A stretch of DNA of 64,000 bases from Kiritimatiellia bacterium (GTDB lineage Bacteria; Verrucomicrobiota; Kiritimatiellia; RFP12; UBA1067), in contig JAEDKA010000007.1 in the NCBI GenBank assembly GCA_016296065.1, positions 1 to 64,000 of the forward strand, given 5' to 3'. Every line of letters begins with the position of its first letter. Positions within the stretch are counted from its first letter, which is position 1. The position numbers and the translations under genes are program-made. Below the pieces are notes generated by a model. That model worked only from the letters and a program-made list of their open reading frames with translations. It was not told the origin of the DNA and searched no databases. Below, in pieces: positions 34,723-43,153 of this stretch.

Positions 34723-35859
34723 ATGGCGAGAAAGAACAGGCTGGTGGCGGAAGACGCCATCTACCACGTGGCATCGAGGATAGCCCACAGGGAGTTCCTC
34801 CTGGAGGACGAGAGGATCAAGTCGGAGATCGTCTCGTGGATGTACGGCATAGCGGAGTTCTGCGGGATAGAGGTACTCGCGTGGAACGTGATGGACAACC
34901 ACCTGCACATATTCCTCCACGTCCCGACAGTCCCGGAGGAGTACTGGACCGACCCCGACGAGCTGCCCGCCGCCTCCTGGCGCTCCATGCGCCCGGCGGA
35001 GTGCCGCGCGCCGCGGTGGACGCCCGAGATCGGCGGCCCCGATCCCGTGCCGTCTCCCTCGGGGGACAGTCCCTCGCCGGAGGCGATGGTGAAGGCGGTG
35101 GCTGACGGCGTGCCGGCGTCGGTGGTGCCGCATCCGCGCACCGGCTTCACCATCCCCGACTCCGAGATGGAGAACCGCCTCAGGGCGCTCTACTACGGCA
35201 GCATGGCCAGGGCGAGAGGCGTCATCGAGCGCTGGGAGAGGCTGCGCTCGAAGGGGCGCGGCGACGAGGCGGACGCCGAGAAGGACGCCTACTGCAGGCG
35301 CATGTACAGCGTCTCGCAGTACATGAAGACCCTGAAGCAGCGCATATCGGAGTACTTCAACCGCGAGCTGGGCCATGCTGGGCAGCTTTGGTGCGGGCGC
35401 TTCTCGTCGACGCTCGTTGAGAAGGAGGAGCTTGCGAAGCTCTACGTGGCCGCCTATGTCGAGTGGAACGCTCCGAAGGCGGCGATGGTCGCGCATCCAC
35501 GGGACTGGAAATGGTGCAGCTACTCTGCGGCGTGCGAGGGAAGCGAACGTGCGCGGAAAGGGTACGAGCGGCTGTTCGGGAGCTGGGAGGAGGCGAAGGC
35601 GCGTCTGGAGGCGGTGTTCGCCGAAAGGCTTCCGGATTCGTTCGGAGACGAGGACGAAGGGGAGAGATCCGCGAAGCGCAGGATGTCGCAGATCATCAAG
35701 CGGATGTCGCTTCGAAGGCTTGCGATCTTCTCGCGGAGGGTGTCGTTCGTGAAGGAGACGCTGGAGTCGCTTCCGTGGCGGTTCCCTTGCTCCAGCGGAG
35801 CGTGCGTGGCGCGTCTCGCCGAATACGACTGGAGCGAACCCGCGCGAACGGCGGCGTGA
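34723..35859 (+). CDS. REP-associated tyrosine transposase (Y1/IS200-like, RAYT)
   Basis: 378 aa. The ATG at 34723 has AAGGAG upstream. The Y1 domain begins RLVAEDAIYHVASRIAHREFLL. The HUH metal-binding pair is His60/His62 in MDNHLHIFLHV. A candidate nucleophilic Tyr lies in YSVSQYMKTLKQRISEYFN (about 196-213), and the WCGRFSSTLVE segment follows as in RAYT proteins. An insertion at about 72-150 contains the translated REP (SGDSPSP). The C-terminus is longer than in minimal RAYTs. Such enzymes cut and join single-stranded REP DNA and are thought to spread these elements. The identical palindromes on both sides support this role here. Confidence 0.88.
   Translation: MARKNRLVAEDAIYHVASRIAHREFLLEDERIKSEIVSWMYGIAEFCGIEVLAWNVMDNHLHIFLHVPTVPEEYWTDPDELPAASWRSMRPAECRAPRWTPEIGGPDPVPSPSGDSPSPEAMVKAVADGVPASVVPHPRTGFTIPDSEMENRLRALYYGSMARARGVIERWERLRSKGRGDEADAEKDAYCRRMYSVSQYMKTLKQRISEYFNRELGHAGQLWCGRFSSTLVEKEELAKLYVAAYVEWNAPKAAMVAHPRDWKWCSYSAACEGSERARKGYERLFGSWEEAKARLEAVFAERLPDSFGDEDEGERSAKRRMSQIIKRMSLRRLAIFSRRVSFVKETLESLPWRFPCSSGACVARLAEYDWSEPARTAA
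35060..35078 (+). repeat. REP element inside the RAYT coding sequence
   Basis: GGGGGACAGTCCCTCGCCGG lies in frame within the transposase gene, so the enzyme gene carries its own substrate element without losing the frame. Confidence 0.7.
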
Positions 35860-35930
35860 TGAAACGGGCAAACTAGGTGGATCGTAGAATGAGAAATGCG
35901 AAACAAGAAGGATTGCGGCGCGTGCTGTTT

Positions 35931-35954
35931 TGGCGGGGACTGTCCCCGGTGGAT
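35931..35954. repeat. REP element downstream of the RAYT gene
   Basis: TGGCGGGGACTGTCCCCGG then TGGATTA. It abuts the start of the RHS cassette duplication, directly before the remnant of a membrane-protein C-terminus. Confidence 0.75.
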
Positions 35955-36003
35955 TATTTTAATCGATTCGAGCAGGCTGCTGATCAAAGGTCTGGCCGAG
36001 TGA
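35950..36003 (+). pseudogene. 3' remnant of the RHS-associated membrane protein gene
   Basis: In frame it reads ILIDSSRLLIKGLAE then stop, identical to the C-terminus of the intact gene ending at 37850. Everything upstream is replaced by the REP at 35931-35954. It shows that a further cassette of the same kind once stood to the left. Confidence 0.7.
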
Positions 36004-36042
36004 ATGCCTGTGGCGCAGTAACAAATGCGCATGCGGATTTGA

Positions 36043-36048
36043 TATAAT
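36043..36048 (+). promoter_or_regulatory. -10 element of the first RHS cassette
   Basis: TATAAT followed by 7 nt to the ATG at 36056. The same arrangement is duplicated at 37890-37895 before the ATG at 37903. The repeated block begins with the end of the membrane-protein gene, so each cassette carries its own leaderless promoter. Confidence 0.6.
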
Positions 36049-36055
36049 TTCAGGC

Positions 36056-37051
36056 ATGAGGGGAGAAGCGAGAAGATGCGCGGCTAGCCGCGGCAGGATC
36101 CTGCCGCGGAGGCGCGTTCGTTCTTCTCGAGACAGAGATTCGATCACACGCGACAGACGCAATGGCGTCACCTACCGCATCGTCACCGACAACCAGGGTT
36201 CGGTGAGGCTTGTTGTGAACGCAGAGACGGGCGATGTCGCGCAGAGGCTCGACTACGACTCCTTCGGACGGGTTTTGCGCGACACCAACCCCGGCTTCCA
36301 GCCGTTCGGGTTCCAGGGCGGGCTTTACGATCCCGACACTGGCCTCGTCGAATTCGGCTGCCGCTGGTACGACGCGGAGACGGGCCGCTGGATTTCGAAG
36401 GATCCGATTTTGCTCGAAGGCGGCTGGAACGTCTACGCCTTCTGCGACAATGACCCCGTGAACCGCATGGATCCGTCGGGGCTGTATTCGTTCTGGCAAT
36501 GGACGTCGCAGGTCATAGGTGCCGTTACAGGTGTTGCGCAGACAATTGGAGGCGTGTCGCTGGCCATTACAGGAGGGATTTCGGGCGTAGGTGCTGTAGC
36601 TGGTGCTGTTGTAGCCGCAAATGGCGCTGCAGCAGCAGTAGCAAGCATACGCAATATGATTACAATGTGGAATTCTGATAACGATAAGCTATGGGGTAAT
36701 TCAGGCGCAATAGGCCTTGCGACCTCTTTGTTAACGGATGATCCTACCTTTAACGCAATAGCCGGTGTTACAGACACTGTTGTAAGTTTCGGCGCAAGTA
36801 AAATTGCCTATGAGGCGGCAGTGATTGCTGTTACGCCCAAATACGAATTGGGTACGAATTTGCGAATGATGCAAGATTATAATTCCTACGGAACGCTTAG
36901 AGAGGTGAATCGCTTAAAATCGCCGGAGCAATTAGCGAGCGAGTATCTGAGGCCAACTATATGGCAGAGGCGGCTTTCGATAATCGGGGTTGCAGGGGCG
37001 GGTGTGGACTCCGCGTTAAATTTCAAAGCTGGGTCGGCACCTGTAAAATGA
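36056..37051 (+). CDS. Truncated RHS core with hydrophobic tip
   Basis: 331 aa. Residues about 37-140 are the RHS-repeat-associated core end: VTYRIVTDNQGSVRLVVN, then YDSFGRVLRDTNPGFQPFGF, GLYDPDTGLVEFGCRWYD, GRWISKDPILLEGGWNVYAF, NDPVNRMDPSGL. After the PxGL junction comes a tip unlike that of the next cassette: Gly/Ala-rich hydrophobic (QVIGAVTGVAQTIGG, AVVAANGAAAAV) and then a polar C-terminus. The many YD repeats of a full RHS shell and any signal peptide are absent. It is probably a displaced C-terminal cassette of a polymorphic RHS toxin. The tip is AT-richer than the core. A possible immunity gene follows after 103 bp. Confidence 0.75.
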   Translation: MRGEARRCAASRGRILPRRRVRSSRDRDSITRDRRNGVTYRIVTDNQGSVRLVVNAETGDVAQRLDYDSFGRVLRDTNPGFQPFGFQGGLYDPDTGLVEFGCRWYDAETGRWISKDPILLEGGWNVYAFCDNDPVNRMDPSGLYSFWQWTSQVIGAVTGVAQTIGGVSLAITGGISGVGAVAGAVVAANGAAAAVASIRNMITMWNSDNDKLWGNSGAIGLATSLLTDDPTFNAIAGVTDTVVSFGASKIAYEAAVIAVTPKYELGTNLRMMQDYNSYGTLREVNRLKSPEQLASEYLRPTIWQRRLSIIGVAGAGVDSALNFKAGSAPVK

Positions 37052-37154
37052 GATTGAATTTTGGAAGTTCTTGTAACATCATGGACGTATTCAATGCTAA
37101 AAATATGTAAACATTGGATACGATGACAGTTCTAGGTATGCAAAAGGAGAAAAG

Positions 37155-37850
37155 ATGATGGCAAGACCAGAATGTACGGGCAAAGGCGAAGATTATCTGT
37201 GCGCATATATTGAGAGAACCAATGCAAGCAGACCGCCTTCGATGTTCAAGAAGGTGTTATGGTGCGTAGGGGTTGCTCTTGTTGCTGCGATGTACGCATT
37301 GCTTGCGTGGGCAGACGCTTGGACAGGTGAGCCCCTTACGATTATTGTGGCTGCTATTGCTCTTGTTGTTGCAGGGGCGAGCAAGTGGGTGCTTTTTAAG
37401 AAGACCGAAGAACTATCATATGGATTCAGCCAACTGGCCTGCGGGGGCTGGTGGTACATGGAAATGTGGTTTAATGATTCGAAGAACCGGTTATTCATAT
37501 TCAAAAGGGCTATGCGCTCTCCCGCTCTCATACTTGTTGTAGGTTTCTATTACAAAATAAAAATCGGAGATGACGTGGCTGCAGAGAAGCTGCTTGCGCT
37601 TGCGCGAGGACGAGACCCCGAATTGGAGACGATAGAGATGACGCCACACCGCGGGCTGCTTCGAAGGGAACGAGAAGTTCTGCTGGAGAAGATCAGAAGG
37701 GATCTTGGTGTTACGTGGATTTACAAGCTCAAGCAGAAGAAGTTGCTGTGGGCTACGGGAGGTCTTTTGTTGTTTTTGCTATTTGTGATAAGGTATGTCA
37801 TGATCTTAATCGATTCGAGCAGGCTGCTGATCAAAGGTCTTGCCGAGTGA
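37155..37850 (+). CDS. Membrane protein, candidate immunity protein of the first RHS tip
   Basis: 231 aa, start preceded by AAGGAG. Hydrophobic helices at about residues 34-52, 58-74 and 203-222, with a cytoplasmic-looking charged middle (LRREREVLLEKIRRDL). It lies directly after an RHS tip and ends in LIDSSRLLIKGLAE, the sequence that also survives as a remnant before the first RHS cassette. The place is typical for immunity genes. A membrane location would suit a toxin acting on membranes, as the hydrophobic tip suggests. No family recognised. Confidence 0.65.
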   Translation: MMARPECTGKGEDYLCAYIERTNASRPPSMFKKVLWCVGVALVAAMYALLAWADAWTGEPLTIIVAAIALVVAGASKWVLFKKTEELSYGFSQLACGGWWYMEMWFNDSKNRLFIFKRAMRSPALILVVGFYYKIKIGDDVAAEKLLALARGRDPELETIEMTPHRGLLRREREVLLEKIRRDLGVTWIYKLKQKKLLWATGGLLLFLLFVIRYVMILIDSSRLLIKGLAE

Positions 37851-37902
37851 ATTCCTGTGGCGAAGTAACAAGTGCTCATCCGAATTGGATATAATTTCAA
37901 GC

Positions 37903-38832
37903 ATGAGGCGGCAAGCGGGTAGAAGGATGGCTAGCCGCAGCAGAATCTTGCCGCGGAGGCGCGTTCGTTCTTCTCGCGCCAGAGATTTGATTGCACGCGA
38001 CAGACTCTGTGGAGTCACCTACCGCATTATCACCGACAACCAGGGCTCGGTGCGGCTTGTTGTGAACGCAGAGACGGGCGATGTCGCGCAGAGGCTCGAC
38101 TACGACTCCTTCGGACGGGTTTTGCGCGACACCAATCCCGGCTTCCAGCCGTTCGGATTCCAGGGCGGGCTCTACGACCCCGACACCGGCCTTGTGGAAT
38201 TCGGCTGCCGCTGGTATGATGCCGAGACGGGACGGTGGATCAGCAAGGATCCGATTTTGCTCGAAGGCGGCTGGAATGTCTACGCCTTCTGCGACAATGA
38301 CCCCGTGAACCGCATGGACCCGACGGGTTTAACAATGGTTTGGGACACCAAGCCATTTGCAGGTTCTCGGCCGTTAGATATCATACCTGGTGAAAACATA
38401 ATGTATCATATTTGTTGGATTGAGGATGGTCAAGATGGTTTTGTTAAGCTTCGTCGCAAAAGTGCAGAATACTTGGACCGACAAATGCGCAATACAGCAA
38501 AAAGACTGCACAAGTATGCAAACGATAAAGACGGTAGGACTTTTTGGAAGGATCTTTGGCATGAGGCAGCTTTTGATACATTCTTTTTTGAGGGTCGGGG
38601 TGAACAACACCAGTATTATTGCATAGAAGGTCACGTCGGTTTGTGGGCTGACAATGAGGTTAATTATATTGGGATTGGTATGTATGAGGCATGGTTGAAT
38701 CACAGTGTTGAGAGTGCGGAAACAATTACCGCTTTGTGGAAGTTGCAGTATTTCTCGCCTCCTTCAGTTGGAACCTATTACTGGTTGAAATACGGCTACA
38801 ATCAGTTTCAGTCATACTATGGAGAAAAGTAA
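37903..38832 (+). CDS. Truncated RHS core with a different tip
   Basis: 309 aa from ATG 37903, seven bases after TATAAT. The core (residues about 37-140) is nearly identical to that at 36056, ending NDPVNRMDPTGL. The tip is unrelated: TMVWDTKPFAGSRPLDIIPG, DLWHEAAFDTFFFEGRGEQHQ, EGHVGLWADNEVNYIGIGMYE. It is rich in His, Trp and acidic residues and could be a metal-dependent enzyme, but I do not recognise it. Shared core with divergent tip is the hallmark of RHS/polymorphic toxin diversification. The next gene overlaps its stop by one base. Confidence 0.78.
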   Translation: MRRQAGRRMASRSRILPRRRVRSSRARDLIARDRLCGVTYRIITDNQGSVRLVVNAETGDVAQRLDYDSFGRVLRDTNPGFQPFGFQGGLYDPDTGLVEFGCRWYDAETGRWISKDPILLEGGWNVYAFCDNDPVNRMDPTGLTMVWDTKPFAGSRPLDIIPGENIMYHICWIEDGQDGFVKLRRKSAEYLDRQMRNTAKRLHKYANDKDGRTFWKDLWHEAAFDTFFFEGRGEQHQYYCIEGHVGLWADNEVNYIGIGMYEAWLNHSVESAETITALWKLQYFSPPSVGTYYWLKYGYNQFQSYYGEK

Positions 38833-39362
38833 TGGAAAAATCGTACAGGGTGCTGTTGGATAGCGTATTTCTGACAATGCTTAAGGTGTGTTTTAAAGTG
38901 ATTAAGGTCAGTGCGATAATCGTTGTTGGCTTTGTATTGTTAATTGTCGGATTCCATCTCGGCATGCCTGTTTGGCTGCAAATTACTGGATATTCAGATG
39001 AGGCTCTGTATTCGGCAGGAAGAGAATGCGTTGTCAACACGGTGGGCGTCGATAAAATCAACGAGGAGGCGAAGAAAGTCTTTGCGGATTGGAAAGGAGT
39101 GGCGGAAGAACCGTATGATTATTATGCGCATGTAGGTTCTTGCCTGGACAAAGTCCCTCATGAACTTTCCACGAGTTTTACTTGGGAAAGAACGTTGTTT
39201 GCAGGGTCGAAAGCGCTTGTTCTTCGGTTTGGGTGCCATTACAATTATGCATGGCTAGTTATAGTGGATCCTGACGACCGTGTCTTCGACAAGGACAACA
39301 AGATTAGACGCATAGCAGACAATATTGGCGTTTGTTTTGACAAGGGTAAGATCGGGTACTAA
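38832..39362 (+). CDS. Candidate immunity protein of the second RHS tip
   Basis: 176 aa; the start overlaps the preceding stop (TAATG). One N-terminal membrane segment (about 15-40, VIKVSAIIVVGFVLLIVGF), then a soluble, probably exported domain with ALYSAGRECVVNTVGVDKINEEAKKVF. The tight coupling argues for a dedicated partner. Low GC compared with the flanking genes. No family recognised. Confidence 0.6.
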   Translation: MEKSYRVLLDSVFLTMLKVCFKVIKVSAIIVVGFVLLIVGFHLGMPVWLQITGYSDEALYSAGRECVVNTVGVDKINEEAKKVFADWKGVAEEPYDYYAHVGSCLDKVPHELSTSFTWERTLFAGSKALVLRFGCHYNYAWLVIVDPDDRVFDKDNKIRRIADNIGVCFDKGKIGY

Positions 39363-39425
39363 CGCAAAGGTATGACGAGACTCGCGCGCTCCTGATTCTT
39401 TTGATTCTGTGAGATAGCTCTGCGA

Positions 39426-39815
39426 ATGTCCGTCGCGGGATGCGCCCGCGCCGAAGGCGTCGGGTTGGGTGAGCGCGTAGCGCGAACTGTGAAGCAGCCT
39501 CAAGGCCCCGCGCGACGGACCCCCTGTAGGGTGGCCCTGTAGTGAACGAATCGCTTACAGGGGGTTGCGTCGCGTGGAGAATATTACGCCCGAGGCGACG
39601 CACGTGTACTTCTACGCAGGCTTGCAACTTATTAAGGAGACGCGGCATCCTGCCGCGTTGCAGTCTGGGAGTGACGCGGCGAGACGCCGCATCTCCATGG
39701 GAGTGGCTGAGCATCCCGCCGCGCCGCCAGGGGGTTGCGTCGCTCCGTCGACGCAGGCGCAAACACATATCCGCCAATACATGTGCTATGCGCAGAGACG
39801 GGGGCGGGCTTGCCA
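39426..39815. repeat. Inverted, split copy of the left-edge repeat
   Basis: The complement of 39500-39574 matches positions about 61-139, including the shared GTTCACTACAGGG. The complement of about 39731-39806 matches positions 13-85, including the TATGTGTTTGCGC and GACGCAACCCCCTG segments. Between them sit extra hairpins, GCGGC-ATCCT-GCCGC and GCGGCG-AGA-CGCCGC, and a short RHS-like fragment. No intact gene lies in 39363-39820. Confidence 0.65.
39571..39642 (+). pseudogene. Possible RHS fragment
   Basis: Translates as RVENITPEATHVYFYAGLQL then IKET. It resembles the THVYFYDGWNLIKE-type segment just upstream of the RHS core end in related proteins. Only 24 codons long and embedded in hairpin repeats, so the call is tentative. 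Confidence 0.35.
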
Positions 39816-39820
39816 CATCT

Positions 39821-42800
39821 CTATGCGTCTTCGTCGAACATCGTAGCGGGGATGAAGCAGAACGCGAGGGCGTGGTCGCGCATGACGCGCGAGACGACCT
39901 CGATGTCGCGTCCGCGGAACTTCTTGAACGCGTCGAGCCATCCGCCCTCGAGTCGGACCGAGAGCTTGCCGGAGTCCGGCTGGTAGTCGGTGACGTGCAT
40001 CTCCTTGGGGCTCCAGCGTATGCCTGTTCCGAGCGCCTTCGAGACGGCCTCCTTCGCGCACCAGAAGCGGATTATCGCCTGCGCGGCGTTCGCGGCGTTT
40101 GCGGCGAGTTCCAGTTCCTCCTCGACGAAGACGCCGGCCGTGAACTCGTCCGAGAGGTCGCGCGTCACCGACTCAACGTCCACTCCGACGCGCGCGTTCG
40201 CGGCAGCTAGCGCGACAACGAACTGCGAGGTGTGGGCGATGGCGATGTCGATTCTCTCCGAGAGGTAGTCGCCCCATGCGCCGAGGGCGTGCGGCTTGCC
40301 GGAGTCGTCGCGCCATATCTGGATGTCGGCGTCGCTCCACCGCGCCTGGTGGTAGTCCTTCATGTAGCGCCGCACCGCCTCCTTGGCGGCGACGCGTCCG
40401 AAAAGCCATTCCGTGCGGCGCGATGTCGAGCCCGGCATTCTGCGGAACTCGTCGCGCTCCTGTGCGCCGAGGATGACGTGCGAGAGGGTCTTGAGCCACA
40501 GCTCGCCGTTGCGCTCGAAGATCGGATACGGCACGTCCGATATCCACGCGCTCGACACTTCCGTCGCCGGTTCGCCGAGAATGTCGTTCGAGAGGGCGTT
40601 CGTGAGGAACGCCGTGGCGGGCTGGAGGATCAGCTCGCGGTATTCGCTCGGGACGCGCTCGGTGAGCTCTTCCCATCCGGAGATCGTCATTATCGCCGCG
40701 CCGTTGCCGTCCGTGACCGTAATGTCGCAGAGGTGCGACTTTGGCGTAACGCCGGTGAGGCGGAGGTAGCACTTGAGGCGCGAGCCCTCGTTCGGAAGCG
40801 GACCGTGCAGCTCGAGCCTGCGCATCCTGAACGGGAACGAGAACGCGCCGGTGAACCTCTCGTGGCTGCGCCAGAGCGAGAAACCGCTGGCGACGATGCC
40901 GAGGAGGAGGGGGTTCACGACCCACAGCGGGAAGCGCGTGAACACGACTGCTCCGGAGAGCGCAGGAGTCTCGACCTCGTAGTCGAGTCCAGACTCGCTC
41001 CACGCGTCGACGAACCTGATGCCCCTTAGCCGCTTGCCGTAGCAGAGGCGCGTCGGGTAGATGTCTCGGTCTGACCAGTGGACGCTCCTTGGCTTGAACA
41101 TCGGTGAGGCCGCGACTGGGACGGACCTCGAGGGCGTATCGGCCATAACGAACACGCCTTCCGTGACGGCCCACGTGTAGGCGGAGTTCGGCGAGTCGTC
41201 GCGGATCTGCACCTTGACCGCCGCGAGGTTCGGATCGCCTGCGGCGACGCGCTCGGCGCGCACGAAGAGCCTGAGCTCGCCGGATGAGAACGTTACCATC
41301 CGGCGTGTCGCGAGGTCCTCGATGGCGACAAGCGAGCCGTTCGGCATCACCATGCGCGCGACCTCGGCCATGATCTCCGCCGCAGCGGGAATCGACAGCG
41401 CTACGAGTCCGCGCAGGTTTGGGTCGGAGTACGACAGTTGGCTCGTGCCGAGCGCGAAGTCGCCGAGGAAGGGCGCGTCCGCCGTGCGGAAGGTCTTGAC
41501 GATCTCGACCATGACGCCGTGCTGCTGCTGGACGATGTCCGCGTCGGAAACGAGCGGATTCGTCGCGCCGAAATCGAACTGGCGCTGGCGCCGCGCCTGC
41601 GCCGCGACTGCGGCGGCGCGCTGCGCGGCCTTCGCGCCCCTGCCCTTGGGCTCGGCGAGGAACGATGAGCCGCTGAGGAACGCCTCGTCGCCTAGGAGCG
41701 TGAGACGCGGGAATGCGCTCGAGAGGCGCATCTCCGCGTCGCGCCTGACCTCGGGCGAGATGGACGAATCGAAGTCGAGCTTCTTCGTGCGGCGGCGCTC
41801 GAAGGCGCGCGAGACGTCGACCTTCGCGCCGTATGCGGCGAGCTGGCCGATTGCGTGGCGCACCTGGAGCATCCCGCGCCTGTGTATCGAGTTGAGCGCT
41901 ATCGCGGCGAACTCCTCGCCCTTGAGGGTCTCCGATACGGCGACGGACATGAGTCCGCGCGGACCCACCTCGAGGAACACGCGGTATCCGTCGGCGTGCA
42001 TCGCCCTTATCGTCTCGCGGAACCTCACCGGCTGCGCCCAGCGCTCGGCCGTCTCGTTGCGCGCGGGGCGCGCGCGCTTCGGCAGCTTCGCCGCAAGGGC
42101 GCAGGAGTAGACGTCGCAGATCGACTCGTGCTTCATCCAGTTGCCGGCGAACTTCTTGACGCCCGCGACGATGGGCTTGCACTTCGGCGTGTTGAACGGA
42201 CGCTCCAGGGCGAGCTTGATCGTGCGGATCCCGGCTGAGGCGAACGCGCGCATGACCTCCTCCTCGTACTCCGGTACGATGGCGTACGTGCGCTGGCGCG
42301 GAGAGAAGTCGAGCGCGAGCATCACCTTGTCCGGCGGGAAGGCCTTCACCACCTCGTCCGCCTCGCCCTCGTGCTTGAGGAGGACGGAGACCATCGCGGT
42401 CTTGGGGAGCCCGGAGTGGTCAACTGCTGTGTCGACGATCTTGTAGATCTCGCGTATGGCCCTCACGCGCACGGGCCGCGGGTTGTCCGTTCCGGCGGCT
42501 CCCGAGCGCATCACCGCGGCGAGATCGCCTCCGACGCATCCTACGACGCCGTCTGGCGCGACGCCTATGGCCTCCATGAGGCGCGACATGGCGACGCATC
42601 CCGAGAACGAGGCGACGAACGCCTGCGCGTACGCGCCGGAACTGAAGATGTCGGCGTCGTGGCGGTAGTAGGACGCAGGCGGGAAGATGAAGCTGGAAGG
42701 GGTGAACTCCGGGTCGTCCGCAAGCGCCTCCTCGAGTTCGTCGAACGCGGAGCGGCACTCGGGGTAGAGTATCGCTATGTCACGCATCATGTCGGGGTAG

Positions 42801-43153
42801 TAGCTCATCACGCCTGGGTACACGAACGCGAGTTTTCCCTTCCCCTCGCCGAGGAGATGCTCCCTGAAGTAGTATGTGCCGCTCTTGTCGCGTATGCGAG
42901 CCGCACCGGCGGCGATCCTGTCGCGCGCGGAGACGAGCCTGGCGCGAAGGTCGTGGACGCTCGACACGACGAGCGCCAGCACGGCGTCGCCGTGGGAGAG
43001 CGAGCAGGTGTACGCGATGTCGGCGAGCGGCGCGTCGGGGACGCGGTCTATGTACGCGACGATGCGCGCGGCCTCCGCCGCGAGCGCCGCGTCGTCCGCC
43101 GCCGACACGAGCACCAGCTCCGTCCCGCCTGTCGCTCCGAAGTCCGTTGTCAC
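39821..43153 (-). CDS. Degenerate acyltransferase - hotdog dehydratase - phosphopantetheinyl transferase
   Basis: 1110 aa from a GTG that overlaps the upstream stop by 4 bp (GTGA). Residues about 105-480 are an FabD/PfaB-like acyltransferase fold (LAFVYPGVMSYYPDMMRDI, VFLEVGPRGLMSVAV). The GHSxG motif is GCVGG, with Val207 in place of Ser, and the second catalytic His region reads RPFNTPK. Residues about 680-860 form a polyketide-dehydratase-like double hotdog (HGPLPNEGSRLKCYLRLTGV, CDITVTDGNGAAIMTISGW). Residues about 885-1100 are a Sfp/AcpS-type phosphopantetheinyl transferase with GVDVE (990-994) and FWCAKEAVSKALG. It would act in polyketide or PUFA-like lipid synthesis, the PPTase priming a carrier protein encoded elsewhere. 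The acyltransferase part is probably structural. Confidence 0.82.
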   Translation of the reverse strand: MTTDFGATGGTELVLVSAADDAALAAEAARIVAYIDRVPDAPLADIAYTCSLSHGDAVLALVVSSVHDLRARLVSARDRIAAGAARIRDKSGTYYFREHLLGEGKGKLAFVYPGVMSYYPDMMRDIAILYPECRSAFDELEEALADDPEFTPSSFIFPPASYYRHDADIFSSGAYAQAFVASFSGCVAMSRLMEAIGVAPDGVVGCVGGDLAAVMRSGAAGTDNPRPVRVRAIREIYKIVDTAVDHSGLPKTAMVSVLLKHEGEADEVVKAFPPDKVMLALDFSPRQRTYAIVPEYEEEVMRAFASAGIRTIKLALERPFNTPKCKPIVAGVKKFAGNWMKHESICDVYSCALAAKLPKRARPARNETAERWAQPVRFRETIRAMHADGYRVFLEVGPRGLMSVAVSETLKGEEFAAIALNSIHRRGMLQVRHAIGQLAAYGAKVDVSRAFERRRTKKLDFDSSISPEVRRDAEMRLSSAFPRLTLLGDEAFLSGSSFLAEPKGRGAKAAQRAAAVAAQARRQRQFDFGATNPLVSDADIVQQQHGVMVEIVKTFRTADAPFLGDFALGTSQLSYSDPNLRGLVALSIPAAAEIMAEVARMVMPNGSLVAIEDLATRRMVTFSSGELRLFVRAERVAAGDPNLAAVKVQIRDDSPNSAYTWAVTEGVFVMADTPSRSVPVAASPMFKPRSVHWSDRDIYPTRLCYGKRLRGIRFVDAWSESGLDYEVETPALSGAVVFTRFPLWVVNPLLLGIVASGFSLWRSHERFTGAFSFPFRMRRLELHGPLPNEGSRLKCYLRLTGVTPKSHLCDITVTDGNGAAIMTISGWEELTERVPSEYRELILQPATAFLTNALSNDILGEPATEVSSAWISDVPYPIFERNGELWLKTLSHVILGAQERDEFRRMPGSTSRRTEWLFGRVAAKEAVRRYMKDYHQARWSDADIQIWRDDSGKPHALGAWGDYLSERIDIAIAHTSQFVVALAAANARVGVDVESVTRDLSDEFTAGVFVEEELELAANAANAAQAIIRFWCAKEAVSKALGTGIRWSPKEMHVTDYQPDSGKLSVRLEGGWLDAFKKFRGRDIEVVSRVMRDHALAFCFIPATMFDEDA

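Noticed and set aside
39542..40210. Plus-strand open frame crossing the repeat region into the PPTase end
   Set aside because: It runs antisense to the phosphopantetheinyl transferase and through hairpin repeats, with no recognisable product.
40173..42182. Arg/Pro-rich open frame overlapping the acyltransferase gene in another minus frame
   Set aside because: It is a shifted shadow of the acyltransferase-dehydratase-PPTase gene, whose own frame shows recognisable motifs.
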